Source: Phycisphaerae bacterium (GTDB taxonomy: Bacteria > Planctomycetota > Phycisphaerae > UBA1845 > PWPN01). Taken from it: DNA of 64,000 nt. How positions within the stretch are numbered: position 1 is the first letter of the stretch; every line of letters begins with the position of its first letter. The stretch spans positions 1 to 64,000 of the forward strand of contig JAUCQB010000072.1 of assembly GCA_030372985.1 (NCBI GenBank). The letters run 5' to 3'. The translations under genes were made by a program, and so were the position numbers. Shown here one piece after another: positions 11,001 to 18,264 of this stretch. The notes below the pieces were generated by a model, which was given only the letters and a program-made list of their open reading frames with translations, searched no databases and was not told the origin of the DNA.

Positions 11001-11880
11001 GCTGCAAGGTGGCGGGATCAGCCTCGATCGCGGCAGCCCGATGATCGCCAACACCATTGTCTGGGGGAACTCCTCGGGCTCGACCTCTGGGACCGCAACG
11101 CAGATATCCACCAGCAAGGGCGGCGAGTTTGTGGCTCACAGTTGTGTCCAGGACGACGCGCCCGGCGACGGTCAGGTCTATCCCGGCATCGAGAACATCG
11201 ACATGGACCCGCTGTTCGTTCGGCCGGCCAGTGACGGCGGGGATGGCTGGGGTATCGCAGGCAACGACGATCTCGGCAGCATGCAGTTGCGCAGCGGCTC
11301 ACCCTGCATTGACCGTGGAAACATCCTGATGCTGAGCGGCAACATGACCGATCTGACCGGCACCGGGGCGGTGAGGGGGGCGGTGGCGGTCGATCTGGCC
11401 GGCTTCGCGCGAATCGTGGATGCTCCTGACAGCGAGTCCCCGGCGGCCATCCCCGGAGCCACGCTCGATCTGGGAGCCTTTGAGAAACACCCGGACTGCA
11501 ACCAGAACGGTATTCCCGATGCGTGCGACGCAAGCTGCGGTACGCCCGACGGCGCCTGCGACGTTCCGGGTTGTGGAGCCAGCGCGGACTGCAACGCCGA
11601 TAAGATCCCGGATGAATGCCAGCCGGATATCGACGGTGACGGTCAGGCCGACGTCTGCGAATGGTCTTACGGCGATTTCGATCTCGACGGCGATGTAGAC
11701 CAGAGTGATTACGGGCGCTTGCAGCGGTGCCTGAGCGATCTCGATTCGGTCCCGGAAGACTTGGCCTGCGGCGGTGTCGATCTCAATCGCGACGGCAAGG
11801 TGAATCGCAACGATATCGCGGTCTTCATGCGTTGCCTCGTCGGCCCGGGCTTCCCGGCTGATCCCAACTGCGCGAAATGA
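5032..11880 (+). CDS. giant secreted C10-family peptidase with beta-helix, TSP3-like, propeller and dockerin-like modules
   Basis: About 2282 residues from ATG 5032; a TTG at 5083 with a nearby GGGAG is an alternative start giving a cleaner signal peptide (V-T-A-A-V-L-L-S-L-G-C-G-A-G). Residues 200-470 match streptopain-type C10 cysteine peptidases: C250 in C-P-I-G-C-V-A-T-A, H413 in N-H-S-I-V-V-D-G-Y, and a downstream N-M-G-W-G-G. Then follow a right-handed beta-helix (about 480-835), calcium-type D-x-D-x-D-G repeats (836-943), a second beta-helix (946-1320), an NHL-like propeller (1357-1636), more acidic repeats, a third beta-helix (1740-2153) and a C-terminal pair of EF-hand/dockerin-like D-x-D-G-D motifs. 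It is probably a large extracellular, calcium-stabilised surface protein. A -10-like TATACT lies at 5006. No operon partner is visible. Confidence 0.88.
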   Translation: MLRGRLGRGRGEQGATRLTNSKHSSEPCRRLVTAAVLLSLGCGAGTLFAEPVARSRAASVAGGWWSLRCQTMLKGRQMSPERPGGPRWLGPALPSNAAFGADQGQSVLDEKGTVRAYQFDLPGGGTVVIAADDLVAPVFFHSLDSRFDPGVPPAAVIWQEYCRQAEGRASRSGGRAAHPFWQAIERSLADDGDAAFSPMANPIPHPGSSAVARGPLLRTRWHQDEPYNLFAPERIDCNYPGSYCRCPIGCVATAFAQILAFWQYPVFGTGVPAGGECYTWNNGDSDSTRWPTLCFDRSWYDGQYLPVCDDADAPFYDWRNMSEAASTSDPSAVQNAVAKLSYHCAVTVTMDFCSGGKQLSGAMSDPVTPAHYFGYAGGAYLISRSDFSDDHWFEEVKRQIDLGWPLWYSIPNHSIVVDGYSEDIVGGVSERRFHVNMGWGGLSDGWYLISSMPRTPGYEGAIANLRPASFGGGPRVREVDADGRSAEYATIQAAINAATDGDEIVLRPGVYTGWGNRDLDFWGKALTVRSVDPSDPAVVAATVIDCQGTQATPRRGFRFHSGEAGDSVVAGLTITGGYAPAQLVGDQIISVGGAILCEAASPTIRQCVIKSNSAGQAGGAVFSFGDGGPGIERCVIAGNSAASGGGIAGWLDGGWGLDSCLLTGNAAAEGAAMHCWEAGQARIVNCTISGNKLTTGGGPMFACQGGDVALVNSVLWNETATGGEMVVQSAQSPSRVLVSHSDVRGGQAGVEVESGAVLDWAAGNIEAQPGFVSASGADGDPWTWDDNDYRLAGDSPCVEAGDNLAVGGAGATDLDGDPRLAGSNVDMGAYESSSFTDCDSNGIPDREEQDRDHDGRIDACDNCPEDPNAAQEDLDGDGVGDNCDPDLDGDGVGNEHDNCRQAANADQQDGDGDGFGDVCDNCLLLSNPDQADADGDGTGDGCEASRLYVDARALTPGDGGSWEAALPSLEEALSAAAGSGGRTTEIWVAAGVYRPSRREVPGIECSATFTIPPGVGVYGGFAGSETVLEERRPLFNRTVLSGDQKGNDVPGSGRSDPSRRDNCYHVVTISGGDATTVVDGFVITAGNSMTQGGGMLILGGSPTIAHCRLIDNQSSEGGAVYITRAAPKIANCVFLGNRAINGGGLYTGNADTTLTGCVFSGNSSSANAGGLFIGSGNVTLLNCTVIGNSTIMRGGGAYIASNTAATITNCIFWGNTWQAVPNVGRQLDASVAVVVTHCAIGDSQGLWEDQNNTWRDPMLVDPDGADDVAGTEDDDWRLSESSPCVDAGTPVVPDAAAPLDPDGEARVQNCRIDIGADESAFHRDCNGNAIPDGCEVEDGSESDCDGNGVLDLCEVFSRTRLLVTSAGKDAVLSFDGLSGEYLGPFVERRKTELRDPQAIAVDSNRRVYVAGAGNDSVIEYAGNNGLRTRSFTSPDLRRPTALLLAEPTLLLVANGLDNSVVQFDLDTARPLGVLVQPGEGGLSGPSAMLRSFEGHLLIASRHTNQVLEYDWKTGAFRRVACEGAGLAGPSSLLLETGQSILVASRDSGEILRFAQDGTFLGWFVCAGSGGLASPDSMVWGVNGNLFVCSLKNHSVLEFNRIDGSPVDHDPRRPGVQAAFAGGGALREPTGLAFVYANDCNGNGVPEKCDIASGASADCNENKWPDECESDTDGDDMINGCDEDDDNDGILDDGDGSGHVGDKPCTGGVLTRCDDNCPYQPNPDQADSDGDGRGDVCDVTLFVDSRAAGANNGADWANAFTDLQDALLAAAHSGGLVDEIWVAEGVYRPDKGSSDRSSTFTLVPAVWIYGGFAGGEVSVQQRRPRRYPTVLSGDLAGNDSGEFDPGRAADNCYHVVNSPASAPSVRPALLDGFVITGGWADGHQPNDRGGGLVIVGSNPTVARCEFRMNYARKSGGAVFSGYYGNPAIAHCSFLLNQAGEGGALCTTAESNAQVTNCLFAGNTARRAGGAVHSENSSPTIVNCTMAANRARLQGGGISLDRGSPMIANTIVWGNSSGSTSGTATQISTSKGGEFVAHSCVQDDAPGDGQVYPGIENIDMDPLFVRPASDGGDGWGIAGNDDLGSMQLRSGSPCIDRGNILMLSGNMTDLTGTGAVRGAVAVDLAGFARIVDAPDSESPAAIPGATLDLGAFEKHPDCNQNGIPDACDASCGTPDGACDVPGCGASADCNADKIPDECQPDIDGDGQADVCEWSYGDFDLDGDVDQSDYGRLQRCLSDLDSVPEDLACGGVDLNRDGKVNRNDIAVFMRCLVGPGFPADPNCAK

Positions 11881-11910
11881 GCGTCGCGCCGGTTGCCGGA
11901 TAATAATACA

Positions 11911-12166
11911 TTATGGTGGAATAGGGACAGGTTCGTTTTTTGCAGGTGTCTTCATCATCGTTTCTCCTGCACGCCCCGCTTGCTTGGCTGATCGCTCAGT
12001 CCGTCTTCCTCGTCTCGGCAGGCTTCCGCGGCCGTTGCCACGCGTCAGACTACCCTGACCCCATGTCAGCGGAAACCATTCTGACACCGATTCCATAACG
12101 CCGTTTCCAATCCAACGACAGGGTACACACTGCGGGGGCAGGTACGTGCGTCTGGAATCGACCCAT
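11911..12166 (-). pseudogene. REP-transposase-like remnant / MITE-like element
   Basis: Read on the minus strand, a frame from ATG 12166 is interrupted by TAG at 12050-12052 and continues in the same frame to W-Q-R-P-R-K-P-A-E-T-R-K-T-D and a stop at 11996-11998. That ending resembles the basic tail of Y1-type REP-associated transposases. The flanks carry phrases typical of such elements: tggggtcagggtagtctga on one side and cgaacctgtccctattcc on the other. No catalytic HUH motif remains. It is best read as a decayed or internally deleted REP/IS200-like element. Identification rests on recalled phrases, not on an alignment. Confidence 0.4.
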
Positions 12167-12194
12167 GTCTCCAGCTACTCGAAACTTCGATGAA

Positions 12195-12223
12195 ATAATA
12201 CATCACTACTGTTCGCTTGTCAA
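12195..12223 (-). promoter_or_regulatory. sigma70-type promoter reading into the remnant
   Basis: On the minus strand TTGACA (12218-12223) and TATTAT (12195-12200) are separated by exactly 17 bases. This is one of the best consensus promoters in the window. It points left, into the interrupted transposase-like frame, and away from the secreted protein gene at 12468. Confidence 0.6.
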
Positions 12224-12467
12224 TGGATTTTTTCGAGGACTTCCATGCACTCTCGCTGCAAGCACCCGAAGAGCGTTCACCAAAGACCTTGAACGGCGTT
12301 GATCGCGTCACCTGTGGCGGTTGATGCCTCATTCCTGTGCTTCCGTGGCGATGGTTGTGCTTTGGGTTGTTGATGCCTGCCGGGGTAGAATGACCGGGTG
12401 GCGGCGGGGTGTGGCCGTGAGCGGAGGATCCTGGTTTGGGAGATTGACTCAGGGAGGTCGTGTCGTC

Positions 12468-13655
12468 ATGAGGCGGTTTCTGATTGCAGGCGGCTTGATC
12501 GTTGTCCTTTTGGGGTCGGTTGCGATGGTGCGGGCGGATAGCACGTCGCCGGGCAGTCAGCCTGCGGGGCAGGTGGTTTCCAAGGCCGCGTTGCAGCAGA
12601 AGGCGATGCCTGCCATCGACAAGGCGATCAAGTACCAGTTGGGAAAGCAGACGGAGAATGGCGGATGGGAGATCATGCCCGGCGTCACTGATCCCGCGGT
12701 CACGGCCATGGTGGCCCAGTGTCTGATCCAGCACCCCGAATACGGGCCGAAGCACCCGGCGGTGGACAAAGCGATGGAATTCGTCGTTTCGTTCCAGCAA
12801 CCCGACGGCGGCATCTACAGCACGCAGATCGGCTATCGCAATTACACCACGAGCGTGGTGCTGATGTCCTTGTCGTCGATGAAGAGTCCGGCCATGGGCG
12901 ATTACGTGGCCGGGGCCACGAAGTATCTCAAGGATAACCAGTGGACTGAGGGCATGTGCGACCCCGAGGGCAAACCGATCACGCCCGAGCATCCCTGGTA
13001 CGGCGGGGCGGGCTATGGCCAGAGCCGGCGCCCCGACCTGTCTAACACGCAGATGATGCTCGAGGCCCTGCACCAGAGCGGCCTGCCGCCGACCGATCCG
13101 GCCTACCAGAAGGCCATCCAGTTCGTGCTCCGCTGCCAGATGTCCGAGCGGAGCAACGACCAGTCCTTTGCCAAGGGGGCCGACGACGGGGGCTTCATCT
13201 ACACGCCCGCCAACGGCGGCGAGAGCAAAGCCGGTACGGTCGAGGTCAATGGCCGTCCGCGGCTGCGATCCTACGGGTCGATGACCTATGCGGGATTCAA
13301 GAGCATGCTTTATGCCAACGTCGATCGCAACGACCCGCGGGTGAAGGCCGCCTGGGACTGGATTCGCCGGAATTACACCCTGACCAGCAACCCGAACATG
13401 CCGGGGGCGCAATCGCAGGAAGGTCTATATTACTTCTATCACGTGTTTGCCAAGGCGCTCGAAGCCTGGGGTGAGCCGGTGCTGGTGGATTCGGCGAACC
13501 GGCCCCACGACTGGCGAGCCGACCTGATCGACCAGTTGATCAAGACGCAGAAACCCGACGGGAGCTGGGTCAACGAAGCCGACCGCTGGCACGAGGGCAA
13601 TCCGTCGTTAGTGACAGCGTATGCGGTGCTGGCGATGCAGACGGCGATCAAATAG
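12468..13655 (+). CDS. secreted squalene-cyclase/prenyltransferase-like alpha-barrel protein
   Basis: A 395-residue protein with a Sec signal (M-R-R-F-L-I-A-G-G-L-I-V-V-L-L). It contains repeated helical units of the squalene-hopene-cyclase/prenyltransferase fold, each with a glycine-rich turn such as Q-T-E-N-G-G-W-E, F-Q-Q-P-D-G-G-I and Q-K-P-D-G-S-W. It lacks the D-x-D-D acid motif of hopene cyclases, so cyclase activity is unlikely. Planctomycetes carry many such exported proteins of unknown role. The start at 12468 has AGGGAGG about ten bases upstream. A weak promoter (TTGGGT, 18 bases, TAGAAT) lies at 12362-12391. Confidence 0.85.
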   Translation: MRRFLIAGGLIVVLLGSVAMVRADSTSPGSQPAGQVVSKAALQQKAMPAIDKAIKYQLGKQTENGGWEIMPGVTDPAVTAMVAQCLIQHPEYGPKHPAVDKAMEFVVSFQQPDGGIYSTQIGYRNYTTSVVLMSLSSMKSPAMGDYVAGATKYLKDNQWTEGMCDPEGKPITPEHPWYGGAGYGQSRRPDLSNTQMMLEALHQSGLPPTDPAYQKAIQFVLRCQMSERSNDQSFAKGADDGGFIYTPANGGESKAGTVEVNGRPRLRSYGSMTYAGFKSMLYANVDRNDPRVKAAWDWIRRNYTLTSNPNMPGAQSQEGLYYFYHVFAKALEAWGEPVLVDSANRPHDWRADLIDQLIKTQKPDGSWVNEADRWHEGNPSLVTAYAVLAMQTAIK

Positions 13656-13680
13656 AGCCCTCTTAGCTCCTGGCACACAC

Positions 13681-13717
13681 GGCAGGTCTTCGCCGCCGCG
13701 TGCGGCTGCGACCTGCC
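13681..13717. terminator. hairpin between convergent genes
   Basis: GGCAGGTC (13681-13688) pairs perfectly with GACCTGCC (13710-13717), and an inner GCCGC/GCGGC stem sits inside. It lies exactly between two convergent stop codons. There is no U-tract on either side, so it may act with Rho or as an mRNA 3' stabiliser. Confidence 0.5.
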
Positions 13718-14899
13718 CTACCTGCTGAGCTGCGCGAAGGCGTTTCGGATGAAGGGCCATGCGCCGTCGCTGTAGTATCGGTGGGGGCCGTCGCCGACGT
13801 AGAGGCTGCAGCGGTCCTCGGCTCCGGCCACGCGATAGATGTTCCTGACGCGGTCGAAGGCCTCGCGGACTGCGGCGATGGGGAAGATGGCGTCATCCTT
13901 GCCGGCAATGGCTCGGAACCACCGCGGCGCGATCAGACCGGCCACATCGTACATCTCGCCTTCGCGCAGAATTCCGGGAACGTAGTTGCACTCGCAATGG
14001 TGAATCGAGCCGATGGAGGCCCCGAAGGTGCAGAAGTAGCAACTGGGCACCGCGACGCTGATCCGCTCGTCACAGGCGGGGGCGAACAGGCTCGTAGTCC
14101 CGCCGCCGCTGTTGCCGGTGATGGCGATTCGGCGAGAATCGATTTCGAACCGCCGCGTTGCCCAGTCGATGATCCGCGAGATGTCCCACACGCGATAGCC
14201 GATCATCGTTCGGCCGAACAGGATGGCGTGCATCAGGCCGGTCCGGCAGGAGTGGACCTTGCGGTTCTTGCGGTCTTCGGGGCGCATCGTTTCGCCAAAG
14301 CCCCGCGCGGTCGGGAGGATGCAGAGGTACCCCTCGCGTACCGCTTGAACGGCGATGTCCCGCTGGCCCTCGGCAATGGATTTACGATCGGCGTCGCTGG
14401 CGGCAACGCCCAGGTAGATCTCGGGCACGTTGTGGCCGTGGGGTGTCAGAACCAGAGGCTGCGCCCCGGCCGCGGGTTTATCCGGAATCAGCACCCAGAC
14501 AGGCAGCGGGACGCCGGGCTCGGTCCACAGGTACCATTTCTCCTGGGTGTAGCCGTCCTTCTTGATGCTTTCGACTTGTTGCGCGCGGTGCTCAAAAGGC
14601 ACCTCGCGTTCCATGACGGTGATCCCGAGCAATTCGCGGAGTCGTTGCCTGAATGACGACTGCCACTGCCGGAACTCATCCATTGTCCGGACCTGAAAGG
14701 CATATCGGCGGGGGGTGTTCTTGAATAGGTCGTTGGTGTGCTGCTGGTCGTCGTAAACCGGACCTGCGGCGGGACCGGTCGCGGGCTGCGTCTCGGCGGC
14801 CCGGGCCGCCTGCGACAGCCTGGCCGGCAGATATGCCATTGTGCCGGCGGCCAGGGTTGTCCCAATGAAGCTGCGTCGGCTGCATGTGTCTTGTGGCAT
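13718..14899 (-). CDS. Tat-exported acetylxylan-esterase-like alpha/beta hydrolase
   Basis: A 393-residue protein with a twin-arginine signal (C-S-R-R-S-F-I-G-T-T-L-A-A-G). The hydrolase domain shows the nucleophile elbow G-N-S-G-G-G, the acid in G-K-D-D-A-I-F-P and a late His in G-D-G-P-H-R-Y-Y, an arrangement seen in acetylxylan-esterase-like and related planctomycete hydrolases. It probably deacetylates polysaccharides in the periplasm, but the substrate is inferred only from family. ATG 14899 is preceded by AAGGAGTT with about 5-base spacing, better than the TTG two codons upstream. DUF1015 lies upstream on the same strand, about 120 bases away. Confidence 0.85.
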   Translation of the reverse strand: MPQDTCSRRSFIGTTLAAGTMAYLPARLSQAARAAETQPATGPAAGPVYDDQQHTNDLFKNTPRRYAFQVRTMDEFRQWQSSFRQRLRELLGITVMEREVPFEHRAQQVESIKKDGYTQEKWYLWTEPGVPLPVWVLIPDKPAAGAQPLVLTPHGHNVPEIYLGVAASDADRKSIAEGQRDIAVQAVREGYLCILPTARGFGETMRPEDRKNRKVHSCRTGLMHAILFGRTMIGYRVWDISRIIDWATRRFEIDSRRIAITGNSGGGTTSLFAPACDERISVAVPSCYFCTFGASIGSIHHCECNYVPGILREGEMYDVAGLIAPRWFRAIAGKDDAIFPIAAVREAFDRVRNIYRVAGAEDRCSLYVGDGPHRYYSDGAWPFIRNAFAQLSR

Positions 14900-15018
14900 C
14901 AACAACTCCTTTCGGAGAATGGAAGCGAACTCCTTGCTGACTGTGGCCGCGAACGACTCTGTTCTCGATCTTCAACACCGTTTGTCGCGCGCTGCATCGG
15001 CAAAGCGAGGCCCCGCCG

Positions 15019-16311
15019 CTATGCCAGGGGATTGATGACCAGCCCCGTGGCCAGCTTGGGATAGAAGAACGTGCTCTTCTGAGGCATCAGGTCGCCGGCG
15101 TGGCTGACGGCTCGCAGCTCATCCATGGTGCAGGCCTTGGTGATCAAGGCGATCCCGTTGGTCTGGCGGGCGTCCTCGATCGCAGCCTGTGTAACCTTGA
15201 AATAATGGACCGTCGGCTCGAAGCCGCCCATGGCCCGGCCGGTGATCAGTTCCTCAATCAAGTAGCGATGCAAGTAAGCCAGATCCAGCTTGCGCCAGGC
15301 TTCGCTTCGATCGGGGGCCAACTGTGCCAGGATATCGCGACGGAAGAATGTTCCGATGAAGATTCGCTCGCCGTTTGGGACGTACAGGACGACGTCGTGA
15401 GGAGAATCGGGAGCGAGCAGACGCTCGGCCTCGGCCGCGTCCGCGTCCACTCTGCACAGCTCGATGCCGTCTCCCAGAACGGTCAGGATGTCGTTGACCG
15501 TCAAATAGCCGAAGCCGCTGACGGTGCGATGCGTCGGCAGGATAATACAGCCTGGGTCTTCCATGGCACACAGCCCGACGAGCACGAACCTCGCGGGGTG
15601 ATCGTTGGGCAGGTCGCCCTGTTCCTTGATCAGGGTGTCGCGGTAGTTGAGGGCGGTGCCGTAACGGTGATGACCGTCGGCGATGTACACCGCACGGCCG
15701 GAGAATGCCTTGCAGACCGCGTCAATCGCTGCGGCATCTTGCAGCACCCAAAGGCGATTGTCGATTCCCTGCATATCGGCGGTCATGTCCGGGGCGCGGT
15801 CGCCGGGATCCAGCAACCTGCTGATGGCGTTCTCCGGGTCGTTGTACAGGCCGAACACGGGCGACAACTGGCATTGTGTCGCCCGCATGAGCTTGAAGCG
15901 GTCCTCCTTGGGACCGCCGAAGGTCTGCTCGTGCGGGAAGACGGTGCCTTCGCCGAAGGCCTCGATGCGCATCCGGGCGAAGAACTTCTTGCGAGTGTAA
16001 GAGCATCCGCCATGCTCGTATGCCTGATGGTAGATATACAGCGCGGGCTTGTCGTCCAGGGCCAGCGTGCCGTCGTTCTTCCAGCGGTTGAACACGTCGG
16101 CCGCCTGGGCGTATAGCGCGTCAGGACCGGCCTTCTTGGGCGGCATGTAGGGCAGGTCGATGGCCACGATGTTCCTGTCGGACCCGGCGAGCAACTCGGC
16201 CTTGTCTTTGGCCTCGAGCACGTCATAGGGAGGGGCGATGAGCTTCGAGACATCGGTCGAAAAGCGCTTGGTGTCGTAACGCAGGGCGCGAAACGGGGCG
16301 ATCTCTGGCAC
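15019..16311 (-). CDS. DUF1015 (SerK-like) family protein
   Basis: A 430-residue member of the DUF1015 family, recognised from the start (P-F-R-A-L-R-Y-D, then A-P-P-Y-D-V), the central D-G-H-H-R-Y-G-T-A and the family length. Some relatives are ADP-dependent serine kinases (SerK/SbnI type), but many members are uncharacterised, so the activity here is not settled. The start is GTG at 16311 with AAGGATG about eight bases upstream. It diverges from rsmG. It shows no signal peptide and is expected in the cytoplasm. Confidence 0.85.
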   Translation of the reverse strand: MPEIAPFRALRYDTKRFSTDVSKLIAPPYDVLEAKDKAELLAGSDRNIVAIDLPYMPPKKAGPDALYAQAADVFNRWKNDGTLALDDKPALYIYHQAYEHGGCSYTRKKFFARMRIEAFGEGTVFPHEQTFGGPKEDRFKLMRATQCQLSPVFGLYNDPENAISRLLDPGDRAPDMTADMQGIDNRLWVLQDAAAIDAVCKAFSGRAVYIADGHHRYGTALNYRDTLIKEQGDLPNDHPARFVLVGLCAMEDPGCIILPTHRTVSGFGYLTVNDILTVLGDGIELCRVDADAAEAERLLAPDSPHDVVLYVPNGERIFIGTFFRRDILAQLAPDRSEAWRKLDLAYLHRYLIEELITGRAMGGFEPTVHYFKVTQAAIEDARQTNGIALITKACTMDELRAVSHAGDLMPQKSTFFYPKLATGLVINPLA

Positions 16312-16497
16312 GGGGTCATCCTTTCGTATGCCACCGGGGGCACGACTCTGACAAGTTCGATCCAGGAAGGCCAGTGGCTCGCTTGAAGACGAAGCCCGTG
16401 GCTTGCCCTGGTCTCATCCGGTCCGGTGGAAAGCTTATGGGCCGAAGGTTGGTTCATCAAGTCCGGGGCTACGTGCTCGGTCGGGTCTGCGGCTATC

Positions 16498-17211
16498 ATG
16501 CTGTATATGGAGCCGAACGAGCTGATCAGCGGCTTGTCCGAACGGCAGGCCTTTGACGATGCGCTGGTGCGGGCGTGCCTGACTATGAACGTGTCGCCGA
16601 CGGACGAACAGCGCACGCGGATGTTTGAGCACTTCCGGCGGGTGGTCGAGACAAACCGGCATTTCAACCTGACGCGAATCACCTCGCCGGCCGATGCGGC
16701 GGTCAAGCACTACGCCGATTCCCTGGTATTGCTCGCGACCGCCTGGGTTCCATCCGGGCGACCAACTCGGGTTTTGGATGTGGGCACGGGTGCCGGTTTT
16801 CCGGCCGTGCCGCTGGCGATCATGTGCCCACAATGGCGGATCGTGGCGGTGGACGGCACGGGCAAAAAAGCCCGCTTTGTCGCAGAGACGGCAACAGCTC
16901 TGGGGCTGGCCAATGTGCAGGCGATTCACAGCCGGGGGGAAGATCTGGCCCGAGAAGGCGGCGGATCATTCAACTTGATTGTCGTTCGCGCGGTCGGCAG
17001 AATTGCCGAGGTGCTCGGCGGACTGCGGGGGCTCATCAGGCCCGGGACGTCGGTTGTCTTCTATAAAACTGACAAGATCGAGCCGGGCGAGGTTTCTGAT
17101 GGAATTCGCCAGGCCCGGCGGCTTGGCCTGGCGCCGGCCCAGCCGTTCGAAATCGAGTTGCCCGCACCTGACGGCCCGCTGCACCGACGGTTGTTCCGGT
17201 TTGGGCCGTAA
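16498..17211 (+). CDS. rsmG: 16S rRNA (guanine527-N7)-methyltransferase
   Basis: A 237-residue RsmG (GidB). It methylates N7 of G527 in 16S rRNA using S-adenosylmethionine. It shows the N-terminal N-R-H-F-N-L-T-R-I segment, the SAM-binding L-D-V-G-T-G-A-G-F-P, D-G-T-G-K-K-A-R-F and V-R-A-V-G-R, all typical. Two ATG codons at 16498 and 16507 are possible; neither has a strong ribosome binding site. The gene converges on comF, with a strong hairpin between them. Loss of RsmG is known to give low-level streptomycin resistance in other bacteria. Confidence 0.95.
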   Translation: MLYMEPNELISGLSERQAFDDALVRACLTMNVSPTDEQRTRMFEHFRRVVETNRHFNLTRITSPADAAVKHYADSLVLLATAWVPSGRPTRVLDVGTGAGFPAVPLAIMCPQWRIVAVDGTGKKARFVAETATALGLANVQAIHSRGEDLAREGGGSFNLIVVRAVGRIAEVLGGLRGLIRPGTSVVFYKTDKIEPGEVSDGIRQARRLGLAPAQPFEIELPAPDGPLHRRLFRFGP

Positions 17212-17291
17212 CGCCGTGTCCACCCTGCGGTACCGCAGTGAGCCCGGTATTGTGTTGTGCGAAGTTCGATCCGGTCCGCACGGATGTGACG

Positions 17292-17331
17292 CGCACGCAT
17301 TGAGCGTATGTATTTACGCGTTCTGCGTGCG
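17292..17331. terminator. bidirectional hairpin between rsmG and comF
   Basis: CGCACGCA (17292-17299) pairs with TGCGTGCG (17324-17331), with an inner GCGTA/TACGC stem (17304-17308 and 17315-17319) around a six-base loop. A second perfect palindrome, CTGCGGTACCGCAG, lies at 17225-17238. A short T-run follows on the plus side (about 17340). The pair sits between convergent genes, as expected of terminators. Confidence 0.55.
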
Positions 17332-17356
17332 AGCAGTATCCTTTTTCGGGATTCCA

Positions 17357-18106
17357 CTACGTGATCGGCTGATCCGCCTCGGTTTTCGCCACGACGGCCG
17401 CATAGACAGTCGCCGCGCCGGCCTTCTTGAGGACGCGGGCGATCTCATTGAGCGTCGCTCCGGTGGTGCAGACGTCGTCGATGATGCACAGCCGAGCACC
17501 GGCCGGCCGAGCCCGCGGATGAAGCTTGAATACGCCGCGCACGTTTCCAGGTCGCAGCGAGGCGGGCAGGTCCATCTGGTTGTACTTCTTTCCGATCACG
17601 CGGATGAGAGGAAGAACCGGGACGTGCAGCTCACCGCCGACCGCTCGTGCGAGCTGCGCCGCGGGACGGAAACGATACCGAAGCCGGTTGTACCACGTCG
17701 TGGGCACCGGCACGAGAGCGTCAATCTCGCCGTTCCAGCCGCGGCCCTCGATGGCCGACTTAATGAGCCTGCCGAGCGGCCGATCGAGATGCTGATCGCG
17801 GCCGAACTTGTACTTGGTCACCATCTCACGGAAAACTCCATCGTAGGGTCCGGCACGAGCCATGCCGTCCAGGTACAGGCGGGCGTCACGACAGGCGGCA
17901 CAACCGGAAGCATTCAGCAGATAGGGCCCGACCGATTGCCCGCAGCGAGAGCAGTAACGATCCGGCGGCGTCACGGACTCCAGAAGAGTCATGGCACAAG
18001 CCCGGCACCAGATGTCATCCGAGGCAGAGAGAGTTCGGTTGCAGGCCGGACAAGCCCGCGGCAAGACCAGGTCGAGCAACGATGCCCAGACTCGTGTGGC
18101 CGACAT
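17357..18106 (-). CDS. comF: ComF-family phosphoribosyltransferase-like protein
   Basis: A 249-residue protein. The N-terminus has a zinc-ribbon-like cysteine set (C-P-A-C, W-C-R-A-C, C-S-R-C-G, C-A-A-C). The C-terminal type I phosphoribosyltransferase domain has the PRPP-binding loop I-I-D-D-V-C-T-T-G-A-T. ComF is needed for DNA uptake in competent bacteria, but homologues are widespread and their exact role is unclear. ATG 18106 is chosen because the zinc region begins just after it; the frame is open about 60 codons upstream without similarity. It is divergent from the methyltransferase gene at 18265. Confidence 0.88.
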   Translation of the reverse strand: MSATRVWASLLDLVLPRACPACNRTLSASDDIWCRACAMTLLESVTPPDRYCSRCGQSVGPYLLNASGCAACRDARLYLDGMARAGPYDGVFREMVTKYKFGRDQHLDRPLGRLIKSAIEGRGWNGEIDALVPVPTTWYNRLRYRFRPAAQLARAVGGELHVPVLPLIRVIGKKYNQMDLPASLRPGNVRGVFKLHPRARPAGARLCIIDDVCTTGATLNEIARVLKKAGAATVYAAVVAKTEADQPIT

Positions 18107-18264
18107 GATCGCGGTATTCTCGTGTTGTCTGCCGAGTGATTCAAGATGCTGGAGCACGCGGGCGCCCGAGGCCCGATCGGCCTGCTGGACAAGGCGATGA
18201 TCGCCTCTGTACCATCCCGGTGAGACGGCGTCCTGGTGAACAGTGGCGGAAGCCGGGAACCTCG

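Noticed and set aside
12066..13412. 448-codon minus-strand frame opposite the squalene-cyclase-like gene
   Set aside because: It shows no family similarity, while the plus-strand protein has a signal peptide, ribosome binding site and recognisable repeats. Only the separate part at 11911-12166 is of interest.
17225..17238. Perfect 14-base palindrome after rsmG as a possible operator
   Set aside because: It lies between convergent genes where a terminator is more likely, and no regulator gene is adjacent.
17270..17290. T-loop-like GTTCGATCC as part of a tRNA
   Set aside because: No acceptor or anticodon stems could be placed around it.
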